A DNA stretch of 64,000 nucleotides from Azoarcus sp. DN11 (GCF_003628555.1 NZ_CP021731.1:1922001-1986000), one strand, 5' to 3'; shown: positions 37,423 to 46,770, numbered from the stretch's first letter. Notes: a model not told the origin generated them from the letters alone. Program-made: numbers and translations.

Positions 37423-40301
37423 CGGGAATGAGTCGACGGGAGTTCCTGAAGGGCGGCATCGGGGCTACGGGTCTATCCCTGCTGCAGTTTAATTCGACAT
37501 GGTCCTTCGCTGCGGACCGGACGAGGCGGGCGCCTGTGGTGGATTACCCAGATTTCGCGGCGATTTACCGCAAGAAGTGGCGCTGGGACAAGATTTCGAA
37601 GGGTTCGCACAACGTCAATTGCTGGTACCAGCGCCAGTGTCTGTGGAACGTTTATGTGAAGGACGGCATCGTCTGGCGCGAGGAACAGTCCGCGACCTAC
37701 ACCCCGATCGATCCGGGCATTCCCGACAACAATCCGCGCGGTTGCCAAAAAGGCTGCAGTTTCTCGCAACGCATGTATGACGGTTCCCGCGTTCGCTATC
37801 CACTGAAGCGCGTGGGCGAGCGTGGAGAGGGGAAGTGGAAGCGGGTTTCGTGGGACGAAGCCCTCGAGGACATTGCCGACCGCATGATCGACGTGATGAT
37901 CAAGGAGGGTCCGGCATCGATGATCTACGACGCGGGCACTAACGCCTGGGGTTCGCAGATGCTCGCGGGCATGCGTCTCGCGCAACTGCTCGATATGCCG
38001 GTTCTCGATATCAACAGCGAGATCGGCGATTCACGGCCAGGCATCTCGGTCGTCGCCGGCACCGAGGAAATGTGCAATTCGGCCGAGGATTTGATGTTCT
38101 CGGACCTGATCTTCATCTGGGGCGGGAATCCGATCTACACGCAGATTCCCAACGCGCACTACATCACGGAGGCGCGATACAACGGCGCGAAGGTCATCAC
38201 TATTGCGCCGGATTTTTCGGCGTCCGCGGTTCATGCGGACCAGTGGGTGCCGGTGAAGGTCGGCAGCGATGCAGCGCTGGGCCTGTCGATGGCGCATGTG
38301 ATGATCGAGGAAGGCATCTACAAGAAGCGTTTCGTCCAGGAGCAGACGGACCTGCCGCTGTTGCAGCGCGTTGACAACGGGCGTTTCCTGCGCGAAGCCG
38401 ACATGGAGAAGGGTGGCAGCGACGAGGTGTTCTACCTCTACGACCTGCGCAGCCGGCAAATTCTGGCCGCGTCGACTCAGACCCTCGATCTTGGCGAGAT
38501 GGACCCCGCGCTCGAGGGGGAATTCGTGGTGCAAACCCTCGCCGGCGAGATCAGGGCGAGGCCGGTTTTCGCGGGGCTGCGCGAGCATCTTCGCCAGTAC
38601 CGTCCCGAGTTCGCATCGAAGATCTGCGGCGTCGATCCGGAAACGATCCGCGGCCTCGCGCGCGACCTCGCTCGTGCACGCGCGGCCTCCTTCCTTGCGC
38701 AGTCGAACTTCGGGAAGTTCTACCACGGACTCGAAATGGAGCGCGCGCAGGTGCTGTGCTGTGTGCTGGCCGGGCAGATCGGGCACAAGGGGGCGGGCTA
38801 CCAGGGCTTCCCGGTGCTTTGCGCGGACGGCTTCGACGTGCTCGCAGGCATGTCCGGGAAGGATGGCGTGCAGCAGGCCATCGAGGCACTGCAGAAGAAG
38901 AAGGGCGCGGCACTTGAGCACTTCATGAAGCAGGGGATGACGCACGAGATGGCGATGTACGAGCTCGGACGCCAAGCCTCGCGCCGCGGTGGCTCTGTGC
39001 CGACGATGATGTGGCTCTATTATCAGGCCGGCCTCGACAAGCTCTACGGCGAAACCGAACGCTTGGATCCCTACATGAAACGGTCGCTGTCGTCCTACAT
39101 GGAGGAGGCGGTCGCGAAGGGGTGGCAGTTCAAGCAGGATGCGCCGACGAAGATCCTCATCAACTTCGCGGGCAACCTGCTCCGGCGTCTACGCGGATTC
39201 GACCAAGTGCAGGAGCGCCTGCTCCCGCAGCTGGACCTCATGGTCACAATCGACTTCCGCATGAGCAACACGGCGATGCAGAGCGACTACGTGCTGCCGG
39301 GGGCCGGCTGGTACGAGTACGACGAGGTGCTGTGGTCGACGCCCTTGATGCCCTACGTCCAGGTGACGACGGCGGCCGTAAAGCCAGTGGGCGAGAGCAA
39401 GGACGGCTTCGAGGCCTTGTACCTGCTGGCGAAGCATCTGCAGAAGCGCGCCGCCGAGCGCGGACTGACGGAATTCGTTGATCGCTCGGGCAAGAAGCGC
39501 TCGTTCGCAGTCTACGACTACATCACGTTCGGCGGCGAGATCACCGAGAAGGACCACGATGCCTATCTCGAACTGCTGCTGAAGATGTCGACGAACGTCG
39601 GTGGTGTGACCTGGGCCGAGCTGAAGAGGAAGGGCTACCAGCGCTACACTGCGCTAGGCGAACAGCGGTACGTAAACGTCGGTAATGCGACGGACGTCTT
39701 ACCCGACAAGCCGATCGTCGCCGGAACCCATCATACGGAAAAGAAGGTTCCGTGGCCGAGCCTGACGCGACGGCTCCAGTTCTGCATCGATCATCCGCTG
39801 TACGCGGAATTGGGCGAGGTGTTGCCCGTGCATAAGGATGCGCCGGGCTTCGGGGGGAAGCATCCGATTCAGCTGACTGGTGGGCATACGCGCTGGTCGA
39901 TCCACGCTGCCTGGATCGACCACGAGCCGCTGCTGCGCCTGCAACGCGGCGAGCCCGTTGTCTTCCTCAATGCGGCGGACGCAGAGGCGAGGGGCATCCA
40001 GGACGGTGACACCGTGAAGATCTTCAACGACCTCAGTGCCGTCGAGTTCCGCGCCTGCGTCGCGGCCGCGGTACGGCCGGGGCAGGCCATCGTGTATCAC
40101 GCGTGGGAGGCCCAGCAGTTCAAGGGCAAACCTTACGACTCGCTGTTCGCGAGCCAGATTAACCCGATCCACCTCGCCGGCGGCTACGGTCACCTGCAGG
40201 TCCGTCCCTCGGCGTTTTCGCCGGGGCAGCACGACCGGGGGACCTATGTGGACGTGGCGCGGGTGACCGACGCTGTCGGGCAGGGAGGACGAGATGCATA
40301 G
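37419..40301 (+). CDS. Type II DMSO-reductase-family enzyme, molybdenum catalytic (alpha) subunit
   Basis: A 960-residue periplasmic enzyme with a Tat signal, SRREFLKGGIGATGLSLL. The FS0 cluster segment is HNVNCWYQRQCLWNVYV with a further cysteine pair in PRGCQKGCSFSQ. The candidate Asp ligand to Mo is in INSEIGDSRPG, and bis-MGD binding motifs include FIWGGNPIYTQIPNAHY and AQSNFGKFYHGLE. Closest remembered relatives are ethylbenzene dehydrogenase, p-cymene dehydrogenase and steroid C25 dehydrogenases, which hydroxylate unactivated C-H bonds with water. The substrate here is unknown. Co-located CoA and retro-aldolase-type genes suggest a side chain on a larger skeleton. Confidence 0.92.
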   Translation: MTGMSRREFLKGGIGATGLSLLQFNSTWSFAADRTRRAPVVDYPDFAAIYRKKWRWDKISKGSHNVNCWYQRQCLWNVYVKDGIVWREEQSATYTPIDPGIPDNNPRGCQKGCSFSQRMYDGSRVRYPLKRVGERGEGKWKRVSWDEALEDIADRMIDVMIKEGPASMIYDAGTNAWGSQMLAGMRLAQLLDMPVLDINSEIGDSRPGISVVAGTEEMCNSAEDLMFSDLIFIWGGNPIYTQIPNAHYITEARYNGAKVITIAPDFSASAVHADQWVPVKVGSDAALGLSMAHVMIEEGIYKKRFVQEQTDLPLLQRVDNGRFLREADMEKGGSDEVFYLYDLRSRQILAASTQTLDLGEMDPALEGEFVVQTLAGEIRARPVFAGLREHLRQYRPEFASKICGVDPETIRGLARDLARARAASFLAQSNFGKFYHGLEMERAQVLCCVLAGQIGHKGAGYQGFPVLCADGFDVLAGMSGKDGVQQAIEALQKKKGAALEHFMKQGMTHEMAMYELGRQASRRGGSVPTMMWLYYQAGLDKLYGETERLDPYMKRSLSSYMEEAVAKGWQFKQDAPTKILINFAGNLLRRLRGFDQVQERLLPQLDLMVTIDFRMSNTAMQSDYVLPGAGWYEYDEVLWSTPLMPYVQVTTAAVKPVGESKDGFEALYLLAKHLQKRAAERGLTEFVDRSGKKRSFAVYDYITFGGEITEKDHDAYLELLLKMSTNVGGVTWAELKRKGYQRYTALGEQRYVNVGNATDVLPDKPIVAGTHHTEKKVPWPSLTRRLQFCIDHPLYAELGEVLPVHKDAPGFGGKHPIQLTGGHTRWSIHAAWIDHEPLLRLQRGEPVVFLNAADAEARGIQDGDTVKIFNDLSAVEFRACVAAAVRPGQAIVYHAWEAQQFKGKPYDSLFASQINPIHLAGGYGHLQVRPSAFSPGQHDRGTYVDVARVTDAVGQGGRDA

Positions 40302-41010
40302 ACCGAACGCCGACGCCGACTCAAGGGAGGCGGGGACTAGCGCGGGACGATGGGGCGAAGCGGGCGAGGGAGGCGGGCCGGGCGATCGCCGACCCGGTAC
40401 GACGATGTGGGCCGTGTTCGCGGAGGCCGTTAAGTTTCCCGATGCGCAGCGGTGCGACGACATCTGCAGCGGTCGGTTCGTCGAAGACTTGCGTTCTGCC
40501 TTAGGGCAATGGGATCCGTTCGTCCTGACCGCGGTCGATTGGGACGCGCTCGCGAAAGCCGGACGCGCAGACGCCCTGCCGGTCGACTACACGAGTCTTT
40601 TCGACGGCGGCGCCGGGGGGCGCTGCCCGCTGAACGGCGGGCCACTGCACCGCGTGCCGATGGCGGCCATGGAGGAAGTGGTCCGCTTCTACGCCCATTT
40701 CGGGATGACGTTGGCCGAAGATGCGCCGGAGACGCCCGACCACCTCAGCGTGGAGCTGGAGTTCGTCGCGTGCCTGGCCTACGGAGAGGCTGATCTCGAA
40801 GCCCGTGGCGAAAGCGGCATGCACTACGCCCGCGCGCGCCGGGATTTCATCGCCCGCCATCCACTGCGCACGGTGTCGCATGCGTGTCGGCAGCTTGCCG
40901 ATGTTTCTGCGGCGCCGTTTTACGGGGCCTTGCTGACCTTGCTCGACCGCTGCCTGAGGACGGACCTGGACCGTCTCGAGGCCGTTCACGGGACCGCCAC
41001 CATAGGCTGA
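40294..41010 (+). CDS. TorD/DmsD-family maturation chaperone (delta)
   Basis: A 238-residue cytoplasmic protein overlapping the end of the alpha gene by 8 bases. The N-terminal about 35 residues are glycine-rich and disordered-looking. The rest is an all-helical TorD-like fold with DYTSLFDGGAGGRCPLNGG, VVRFYAHFGMTL, DHLSVELEFVACL, and the C-terminal HPLRTVSHACRQLADVSAAP (cut as ARRDFIARHPL and FYGALLTLLDRCL). It binds the Tat signal of the alpha subunit and helps insert the cofactor before export, as EbdD does. It is the last gene of the operon. Confidence 0.88.
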   Translation: MHRPNADADSREAGTSAGRWGEAGEGGGPGDRRPGTTMWAVFAEAVKFPDAQRCDDICSGRFVEDLRSALGQWDPFVLTAVDWDALAKAGRADALPVDYTSLFDGGAGGRCPLNGGPLHRVPMAAMEEVVRFYAHFGMTLAEDAPETPDHLSVELEFVACLAYGEADLEARGESGMHYARARRDFIARHPLRTVSHACRQLADVSAAPFYGALLTLLDRCLRTDLDRLEAVHGTATIG

Positions 41011-41055
41011 TCCCGCATTGGCTCCTCCCGGCTAGGTGCTCTACTTTTGGTGTGA

Positions 41056-41099
41056 ATGGTTCAACTATTGTTGACTGACTTGACGCTATTTTGTATCGT
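41056..41099 (+). promoter_or_regulatory. Promoter P1 with operator motif, upstream of Ltp-like gene 1
   Basis: The -35 TTGACT (41071-41076), 17-bp spacer and -10 TATCGT (41094-41099) are followed by a start region about 30 bp before the gene. The motif ATGGTTCAACTAT (41056-41068) lies just upstream of -35 and matches the left part of the palindrome TTGGTTCAACCAA found at P3. Confidence 0.65.
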
Positions 41100-41132
41100 G
41101 GGCCAACACTAGATCGAGGAGGTAGCACGTCC

Positions 41133-42299
41133 ATGGCTTTCCCGCGAAACAAGGCGGCAATCGTCGGTTTGGGGGTGACGGAGTTTTCGAAGAACTCTGG
41201 TCGTAGCGAGATGCAACTCGCGGTCGAGGCAGTCGCGGCGGCGCTATCCGATGCCGGGATCGAGCCCGGCGAGGTGGGCGGGCTGTGCACGTTTACGATG
41301 GACAACAATTCGGAGAACGAGGTCTTCCGCAACATCGGCGGCAAAGATCTGACGTTCTTCAGCCGCATCAACTACGGCGGAGGCGGCGCCTGCGCACCGC
41401 TGTTGCAGGCCGCGATGGCGGTGTCGTCGGGTGTGGCCGACGTGGTCGTCTGTTACCGCGCGATGAACGAGCGTTCGGGGCAGCGTTTTGGCAGTCCGAC
41501 GAAATCGCTGCCGCTGCCGGAGTCGGAGTTGCATCTGAGCGCCTTCACGTCGCTGCATGGCCTGCAGACCGGTGCGGCGAAACTGGCCATCGCGATGCGG
41601 CGCTACATGCACGAGACGGGCGCGACGAGCGAGAACTTCGCGGACTACGCGGTCGCGATCCGCCGCCACGCCGCAACGAACCCGAATGCGTTCTTCTACG
41701 GAAAGCCGATCACCCGTGACGATTACCTGAACTCCCGCATGATCGCAGACCCGTTCCGGCTGCTCGACTGCTGCCAGGAGAGCGACGGGGCGGTTGCGGT
41801 CGTAGTGACGAGCGCCGAGCGTGCGGCCTCGCTGAGGCAGAAGCCCGTCTTCATCCGCGCCGCCGCGCAAGGCGCGCCCTTCGGCGTCATGGGGCTGGCG
41901 TCGTACTACAAGTCGGACATCGTGCCGCGGCAGGAATGCGAGCTGGTGGCAAGGCAGCTCTACAAGATGGCCGATCTGAAGCCGCAGGACATCCAGGTCG
42001 CGATCCTTTACGACCACTTCGGCCCTGCCGTTCTTCCGGCCCTGGAAGGCTACGGCTTCTGCGCGAAGGGCGAAGCCAAGGATTTCATCAAGAACGGCAA
42101 CATCGAGATCGACGGGGGACTACCGGTCAATACGCACGGGGGGCAACTCGGCGAGGCCTACATTCACGGCATGAACGGCATCGCCGAGGGGGTGCGGCAG
42201 ATCCGGGGCGTCGCCGTCAACCAGGTCGAATGCGTCGAGAACGTGCTCGTGACAGCCGGTACGGGCCTTCCGACGAGCGGACTCATCCTCGGGGCGTGA
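41133..42299 (+). CDS. Lipid-transfer-protein/thiolase-fold protein 1 (Ltp-like, candidate retro-aldolase)
   Basis: A 388-residue thiolase-fold protein (RBS GAGGAGG; start MAFPRNKAAIVGLGVTEFSK). It has the SCPx/Ltp features NERSG, NAFFYGKPI and PVNTHGGQLGEAYIHGMNG. The C-terminal CxGGG cysteine motif of true thiolases is replaced by VTAGTGLPTSGL, so thiolysis is unlikely. Conserved Tyr in LYDHFGP and in EAYIHG are candidates for the catalytic tyrosines described for Ltp2-type aldolases that cut steroid side chains. These enzymes need a DUF35 partner, and the only one here is at 46276. It is near-identical in length and layout to the protein at 46771-47937. Confidence 0.82.
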   Translation: MAFPRNKAAIVGLGVTEFSKNSGRSEMQLAVEAVAAALSDAGIEPGEVGGLCTFTMDNNSENEVFRNIGGKDLTFFSRINYGGGGACAPLLQAAMAVSSGVADVVVCYRAMNERSGQRFGSPTKSLPLPESELHLSAFTSLHGLQTGAAKLAIAMRRYMHETGATSENFADYAVAIRRHAATNPNAFFYGKPITRDDYLNSRMIADPFRLLDCCQESDGAVAVVVTSAERAASLRQKPVFIRAAAQGAPFGVMGLASYYKSDIVPRQECELVARQLYKMADLKPQDIQVAILYDHFGPAVLPALEGYGFCAKGEAKDFIKNGNIEIDGGLPVNTHGGQLGEAYIHGMNGIAEGVRQIRGVAVNQVECVENVLVTAGTGLPTSGLILGA

Positions 42300-42394
42300 T
42301 CCGCGGGGCCGGCGGCCCGACGCCCTTTCGTACTCGCGGTTCGAATACCCGATAGAACACAGCCGGCGGAACCCCGACCGGAGGAGACAGGCAG

Positions 42395-43597
42395 ATGAGT
42401 GTGGAAAGATCCCCGCTACCGAACATGGTTGTTTCTGTCGGTATGGTCGTGGCGCTGATGATGGCAACCGGCATTCTGTGGATGCCATCCATCCTCGGCG
42501 TCATGAAAGGCGTGTTTCAGATCGACGCCCGGGAGGTGGGGCGACTCGCCTCTGCAGAGGCCGGGGCGTTTCTCGTCGCGACGATTTACGCCAGCGGTAA
42601 ACCGCTAGCCGCACTGAAGCGCCTTGCCCTGATCGGCTGCGCGCTGCTGATGGGCGCGAATATCGCGCTGGTGCTCGCGCGCGACGTCGTTCCACTCATG
42701 CCCATGCGGGTGCTGGCGGGGTTCGGTACCGGCGTTGGCGCCTCGTTGGTCATGAAGGTGTGTGCGATGTCGGCAACCCCAACGCGCTTCTTCGGGATCT
42801 ACTCGGCATCGTTTTCGGTGGTAATGATCCTGGGATTCCAGTTCATCGGGCACTTGGTGTCCGCCTGGGCGGGCGAGGCGAGCAGTGTCGACGGTCTGAT
42901 TCGTGTTGCAACGGCCGTCTGGGGCGTGCATGCCGCGCTTGCGGCGCTGGCGTCGTTGCTGCTGATCATTGGGATGCGAGGTGTCGCGCGGGAGCCGAGC
43001 GCTGGAGCCGCCCGCGATTCGGCTGGTCAGGCAATCGGTGTGCAGGCGGCGATCGGTCTGTCAGCAATCGCACTGTTCTTCCTTGCCCGTGGCAACGTCT
43101 GGCCTTTTCTCCAGGTCATGGGTGGTAGCCACGGGTTTGCTGTGACGGGGGTTGCCAATGCGCTTTCGATGTTCGCCGTCTTCGGCGTGCTCGGCAGTCT
43201 GGCGGCGGCCGCGATTCCACCTGCCGTCGCGCGATCGTATGCGATCGGCGTCGCGGTGCTGGCGCTTTTCGGCGGCTTGTATGCGCTGTACGCGCCCGCC
43301 TCGCTCCTCTGGTACACCATCGGTTGCGCGATCGGCGGCTTCTTCTGGAACTTCGTTTTCGCGCTGGGGCTTGGTCTGTTGGCACGCATCGATGCGACCG
43401 GGCGCGCGTGCGTTCTCGGCATGACCGTATCGAGCGCCGGCAGCGCGGCGGGCCCCTATCTGGCCGGCATGTTGATCGAAGGTAGCGGCTACCAGTCCGT
43501 CGCTTGGCTTGCCGGTGGGCTGTGTGCGGCCGGCTTCATTGGCGTCGCCCTGGCCGAAACGCGTCGCGTGCCTGTGGAAGCCGGGACCGCTGCGTGA
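42395..43597 (+). CDS. MFS transporter 1
   Basis: A 400-residue major facilitator protein with about 12 helices (for example MVVSVGMVVALMMATGILWM near the start, ALKRLALIGCALLMGANIAL, and AAGPYLAGMLIEGSGYQSVAWL near the end). It starts 95 bp after Ltp-like gene 1 with RBS GGAGGAGA. It probably moves the substrate or an intermediate across the inner membrane. The direction cannot be told from sequence. The other Ltp-like gene is followed by an unrelated 14-helix MFS gene. Confidence 0.85.
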   Translation: MSVERSPLPNMVVSVGMVVALMMATGILWMPSILGVMKGVFQIDAREVGRLASAEAGAFLVATIYASGKPLAALKRLALIGCALLMGANIALVLARDVVPLMPMRVLAGFGTGVGASLVMKVCAMSATPTRFFGIYSASFSVVMILGFQFIGHLVSAWAGEASSVDGLIRVATAVWGVHAALAALASLLLIIGMRGVAREPSAGAARDSAGQAIGVQAAIGLSAIALFFLARGNVWPFLQVMGGSHGFAVTGVANALSMFAVFGVLGSLAAAAIPPAVARSYAIGVAVLALFGGLYALYAPASLLWYTIGCAIGGFFWNFVFALGLGLLARIDATGRACVLGMTVSSAGSAAGPYLAGMLIEGSGYQSVAWLAGGLCAAGFIGVALAETRRVPVEAGTAA

Positions 43598-43775
43598 TGT
43601 TCACGCACGCCGCGCGCCCTCGGGGTTAGTCCCAGGGTACGCGCGGCCGGGCGCCCTGGTTCCGCGTCTCCATTTCCGTATTGCAGGAGTTTCGCCCGGT
43701 CGCCGTGCGGCCGGGTGCGAGCCGTCGTGTAACCCGACCCCGCCTTGATTCGTGCAGCCGGCAGGCGATCGCCGC
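43598..43775. other. Non-coding stretch before promoter P2
   Basis: About 180 bp after the first MFS gene. Only short, non-family frames occur. GC-rich inverted segments (for example GCGCGGCCGGGCGCC) are present but no clear terminator with a T-tract. Confidence 0.35.
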
Positions 43776-43825
43776 TTGACCGTCGACGTTCGAAGCGATA
43801 TATTTTTATGAAGGTTGAACCATTG
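43776..43825 (+). promoter_or_regulatory. Promoter P2 with operator motif, upstream of the acyl-CoA dehydrogenase gene
   Basis: The -35 TTGACC (43776-43781), exactly 17-bp spacer and -10 TATATT (43799-43804) form a near-consensus promoter. The motif AAGGTTGAACCATTG (43811-43825) lies at the start site and is the reverse complement form of the motif at P1 and P3. A repressor bound here would block initiation. Confidence 0.7.
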
Positions 43826-43899
43826 TGAAAGTGAATGGCGGGATAGTTCTGTCGCGGAACGTGGCAGGGGATAACTCAAGCGGGTTTAAGGAGACGTTG

Positions 43900-45045
43900 A
43901 TGAACGAGGCGATGCACGCGGTCAGGGAAATTTGCTCCACCATCATCAAGAAGGTCGATCGGCCCTACGTGCTCGAGAGCGCCAAAAAGCGCGAGCGGCC
44001 GGAGAAGCTGTGGCGCCTGTGGGCCGACACCGGCCTTCTCGCGATCGGCCTGCCCGAGGAATACGGCGGGGTCGGCGGGAAGATGAGCGAAGTGGTGCTG
44101 GCGCACGATCTCCTGCATTCGGCCGGCCTGTTCCTGCCGCTGACGATCCCGAACTACATGGTGCGCTTCCCGCTGCTGAAGCACGGCACCGAGGAGCAGA
44201 AACGGCGGTACCTGCCGCCCACGGCGACGGGGGAGGAATTCTTCGCCTTCGCGATCACCGAACCGGATTCCGGCACCAACACGTTCAAGATTCGGACAAA
44301 CGCGAAGCGCCAGCCGAGCGGCGACTACCTCCTGAACGGCCAGAAGATGTACATCACGGGTTGGGATGAGGCCGGTCATGCGATGGTCGTGGCGCGCACC
44401 GCGCCGCGCGACCCCAATAACCGCACCGAGGGGCTGTCGCTGTTCATCGTCGATACGAAATCGAAGGGCATCAGCACGACCTTGATGGACATCGCGGTCT
44501 ATATGCCGGATCGGAACTTCATCGTGAACTTTGACGACGTCGTCGTCCCGGCCGAGAATCTCCTCGGCGTCGAGGGGCGCGGCATCGATGCGCTGTTCGA
44601 CTGCCTGAACCCCGAGCGTCTGCTCGCCGGTGGCATGAACGTGGGCCTCGCAGAGCACGTGCTGAACCGCGGGGTGGAGTACGCGAAGGTGCGTGCGCCG
44701 TTTGACGTGCCGATCGGCGCCTACCAGTCCGTCGCCCATCCGATGGCGATTGCCAAGACGCGCATCGATGCCGCCCGCCTGATGTTGTATTCCGCAGCGG
44801 AGAAGTACGACGCCGGCGAGAAGATCGCACTGCAGGCCAACATGGTGAAGTGGCTGACTTCGGATGCCCTCACGCAGGCGGCGAACATCGCGGCGAACGC
44901 GCATGGCGGCATGTTCGCGGACCTGTCGACGGACCTCATCCCCTTCTACCTGCAGGCGAAGATGAGCGAGATCGCGCCGATCAACAACAGCATCATCCTC
45001 AGCTTCATCGCGCAACAGGGCCTCGGACTGCCCAAGTCCTACTGA
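43900..45045 (+). CDS. Acyl-CoA dehydrogenase family protein
   Basis: A 381-residue FAD enzyme starting MNEAMHAVREICST (RBS AAGGAGA). N-terminal LWADTGLLAIGLPEEYGGVGG, FAD-binding FAFAITEPDSGTNTF and YITGWDEAGHAMVVARTA, and the C-terminal PERLLAGGMNVGLAEHVL are typical. In the usual catalytic region (IYEGTxEI in MCAD-like enzymes) this protein reads EIAPINNSIIL, so the common Glu base is not seen there. It may use another base or act as a non-catalytic partner, as in heteromeric steroid enzymes. It would introduce an alpha-beta double bond ahead of the MaoC-like hydratase encoded next. Confidence 0.9.
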   Translation: MNEAMHAVREICSTIIKKVDRPYVLESAKKRERPEKLWRLWADTGLLAIGLPEEYGGVGGKMSEVVLAHDLLHSAGLFLPLTIPNYMVRFPLLKHGTEEQKRRYLPPTATGEEFFAFAITEPDSGTNTFKIRTNAKRQPSGDYLLNGQKMYITGWDEAGHAMVVARTAPRDPNNRTEGLSLFIVDTKSKGISTTLMDIAVYMPDRNFIVNFDDVVVPAENLLGVEGRGIDALFDCLNPERLLAGGMNVGLAEHVLNRGVEYAKVRAPFDVPIGAYQSVAHPMAIAKTRIDAARLMLYSAAEKYDAGEKIALQANMVKWLTSDALTQAANIAANAHGGMFADLSTDLIPFYLQAKMSEIAPINNSIILSFIAQQGLGLPKSY

Positions 45046-45126
45046 TCTGCCTCCTCGCGTGGCCGCCCCGTTGCGGGGTGGCCGGCCGTGCACGCACATT
45101 GCGCGCGACCCGACCGGGAAAAAGCC

Positions 45127-46194
45127 ATGGAATATCGTTCGTTGTACTGGGAAGACGTGGAAGAGGGGCAGGAACTGCCGGCGATTGGTTACGAGCTCAG
45201 CCTGCTGCGGCTCGTGGCCTTCGTCCGCGCGACGGGCCTCTACGACTATGTGCATTTCGATCGCGACTACGCGCGCTTGGCCGGCGCGCGCGACGTGTTC
45301 ATCGCAACGCCCCACGTCCTCGGTCTTTTCAGCCGGCTGATGACGGATTGGGCGGGCCCCGAGTCGGCGATCTGCTCGATCACGCTGAACATGCGTACGC
45401 AGAGCTGCAGCGGCGATCTCCTCATGATTACCGGCCGGGTCGCGCGCAAGTATGTTGGCGACGACGGCGAACACCTCGTCGATATCGTCGATCTGAACAT
45501 GGGCCACCGGGTGGCAGCGCAGGCGGCGACGGCAAGCGCGACGATGGCGTTGCCGTCCCGCACGGGCGGTCCGGTGAAGGTGTCACGTCTTCCTGCGCCG
45601 CGGCAGACGGTCGCGGCGGATCAGGATTTGCCCGACTTTGCGAAGACGCTCATCGGCATGGTGAAGGAGGGGCCCGGCGAGCCGGCCTGGCCTCTGACCG
45701 CCGACGAGATCCATCTGTGGTGCGAGTGCCTTGAGGACTGGAATCCGTTGTACTGGGACAAGGAGTACGCGGCCCGGAGTCCGTATGGTGGCCTCATTGC
45801 GCCGCCGGCCGCGTTGTTCCACGGCGCGGGCGCCTCGGCGCAGGTTGGCGTCGGGTACCTGAAGCCGGGCGAGAAGGTGCCCGAGGCGGTGCAGCGTGGG
45901 CTGACCGGCCTGCCGCTGCTGCAGGAACTGCGAAAGGATCTGATCAGCCACATCACGCCGTTTTCGGTCCCGGGTTGCCCGGAGATCGCGGTCAGCCAGG
46001 CCCGTTCCGACTACTTCACGCCCCTGAGGCCTGGCGATACGACGTACACGCGACAGGAGGTGCTCAACTGCAGCCCCATGAAGCGGACCCGGTTGGGTGA
46101 AGGCCACTTTCTCACGTGGGTCCGGTCGGTATTCAACCAGCGCGAGGAACTGGTGCGGACCTTCACGCTGACGGGCTTCTACTATCACACCTGA
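45127..46194 (+). CDS. Double-hotdog MaoC-like protein 1
   Basis: A 355-residue protein starting MEYRSLYWEDVEEG. The first hotdog domain (about 1-150) includes FDRDYARLAGARDVFIATPH and LMTDWAGPES. The second (about 190-355) includes DEIHLWCECLEDWNPLYWD and SPYGGLIAPPAALFHG. Proteins of this type hydrate enoyl-CoA esters, often as fused or heterodimeric MaoC units. The order of the two domains is the reverse of that in the protein at 55776. It follows the acyl-CoA dehydrogenase gene; a 9-bp hairpin at 45061-45083 lies between them without a T-tract. Confidence 0.83.
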   Translation: MEYRSLYWEDVEEGQELPAIGYELSLLRLVAFVRATGLYDYVHFDRDYARLAGARDVFIATPHVLGLFSRLMTDWAGPESAICSITLNMRTQSCSGDLLMITGRVARKYVGDDGEHLVDIVDLNMGHRVAAQAATASATMALPSRTGGPVKVSRLPAPRQTVAADQDLPDFAKTLIGMVKEGPGEPAWPLTADEIHLWCECLEDWNPLYWDKEYAARSPYGGLIAPPAALFHGAGASAQVGVGYLKPGEKVPEAVQRGLTGLPLLQELRKDLISHITPFSVPGCPEIAVSQARSDYFTPLRPGDTTYTRQEVLNCSPMKRTRLGEGHFLTWVRSVFNQREELVRTFTLTGFYYHT

Positions 46195-46275
46195 CTTCCG
46201 TTCTCGCAGCGACGAGTCCGACGCCGGATCGGACGCCTGCGAGGCTGCCCCACCTGCTGCAAAAAGGAGGAACTC

Positions 46276-46704
46276 ATGGAACAGACTGCAACCCAGGACA
46301 TCCCGCCGTCGAAGCGTCCGTTGCCGGTGCCGCATTCGAACCGGGATTACGACTTCTTCTATCAGGGGCTCGAGGCCGGCAAGCTGCTCGTGCAGAAATG
46401 CGACGGTTGCGGCACGGTGCGCAACCCGCCGGGGCCGATGTGCCCGCACTGCCACTCCCTGAAGTGGACGCCGATCGAATGTCGCGGCACCGGCACGGTG
46501 TATAGCTACACCGTTCACTACCATCCGCCGCTCCCGAATTTCGACTCGCCGCACGCCATTGTGCTCGCCGACATGAGCGAAGGGTTCCGGCTGATCGGCG
46601 GCTTGCAGGGGGCCCGCCCAGAGGACATCCGCATCGGCATGCCGCTCGTCGTCGGCTTCGAGCGTCGCGGCGAGGTGTCGACCTTTCATTTCCGGCTCGC
46701 ATAG
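46276..46704 (+). CDS. DUF35 OB-fold protein with zinc ribbon
   Basis: A 142-residue protein with RBS AAAAGGAGGAACTC. The N-terminal helix DYDFFYQGLEAGKLLVQKCD leads to a rubredoxin-like zinc ribbon CDGCGTVRNPPGPMCPHCHS (about 39-58), followed by an OB-fold (TYSYTVHYHPPLP and PLVVGFERRGEVSTFHF). DUF35 proteins pair with thiolase-fold lipid-transfer proteins, and in steroid side-chain cleavage the DUF35 part of a MaoC protein is required for Ltp2 aldolase activity. Its place 67 bp before the second Ltp-like gene strongly supports that partnership. Confidence 0.92.
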   Translation: MEQTATQDIPPSKRPLPVPHSNRDYDFFYQGLEAGKLLVQKCDGCGTVRNPPGPMCPHCHSLKWTPIECRGTGTVYSYTVHYHPPLPNFDSPHAIVLADMSEGFRLIGGLQGARPEDIRIGMPLVVGFERRGEVSTFHFRLA

Positions 46705-46770
46705 GTGCGGATCGCGAGAGGCAGGTGCCGGGAGGCACAGCGAATTACATCGGCGGAGGGGTAAGTGGGA

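Noticed and set aside
41133..42299. Calling the Ltp-like proteins acetyl-CoA acetyltransferases
   Set aside because: The C-terminal thiolase motif CxGGG is replaced by AGTG, and the DUF35 neighbour points to the lipid-transfer/aldolase branch instead.
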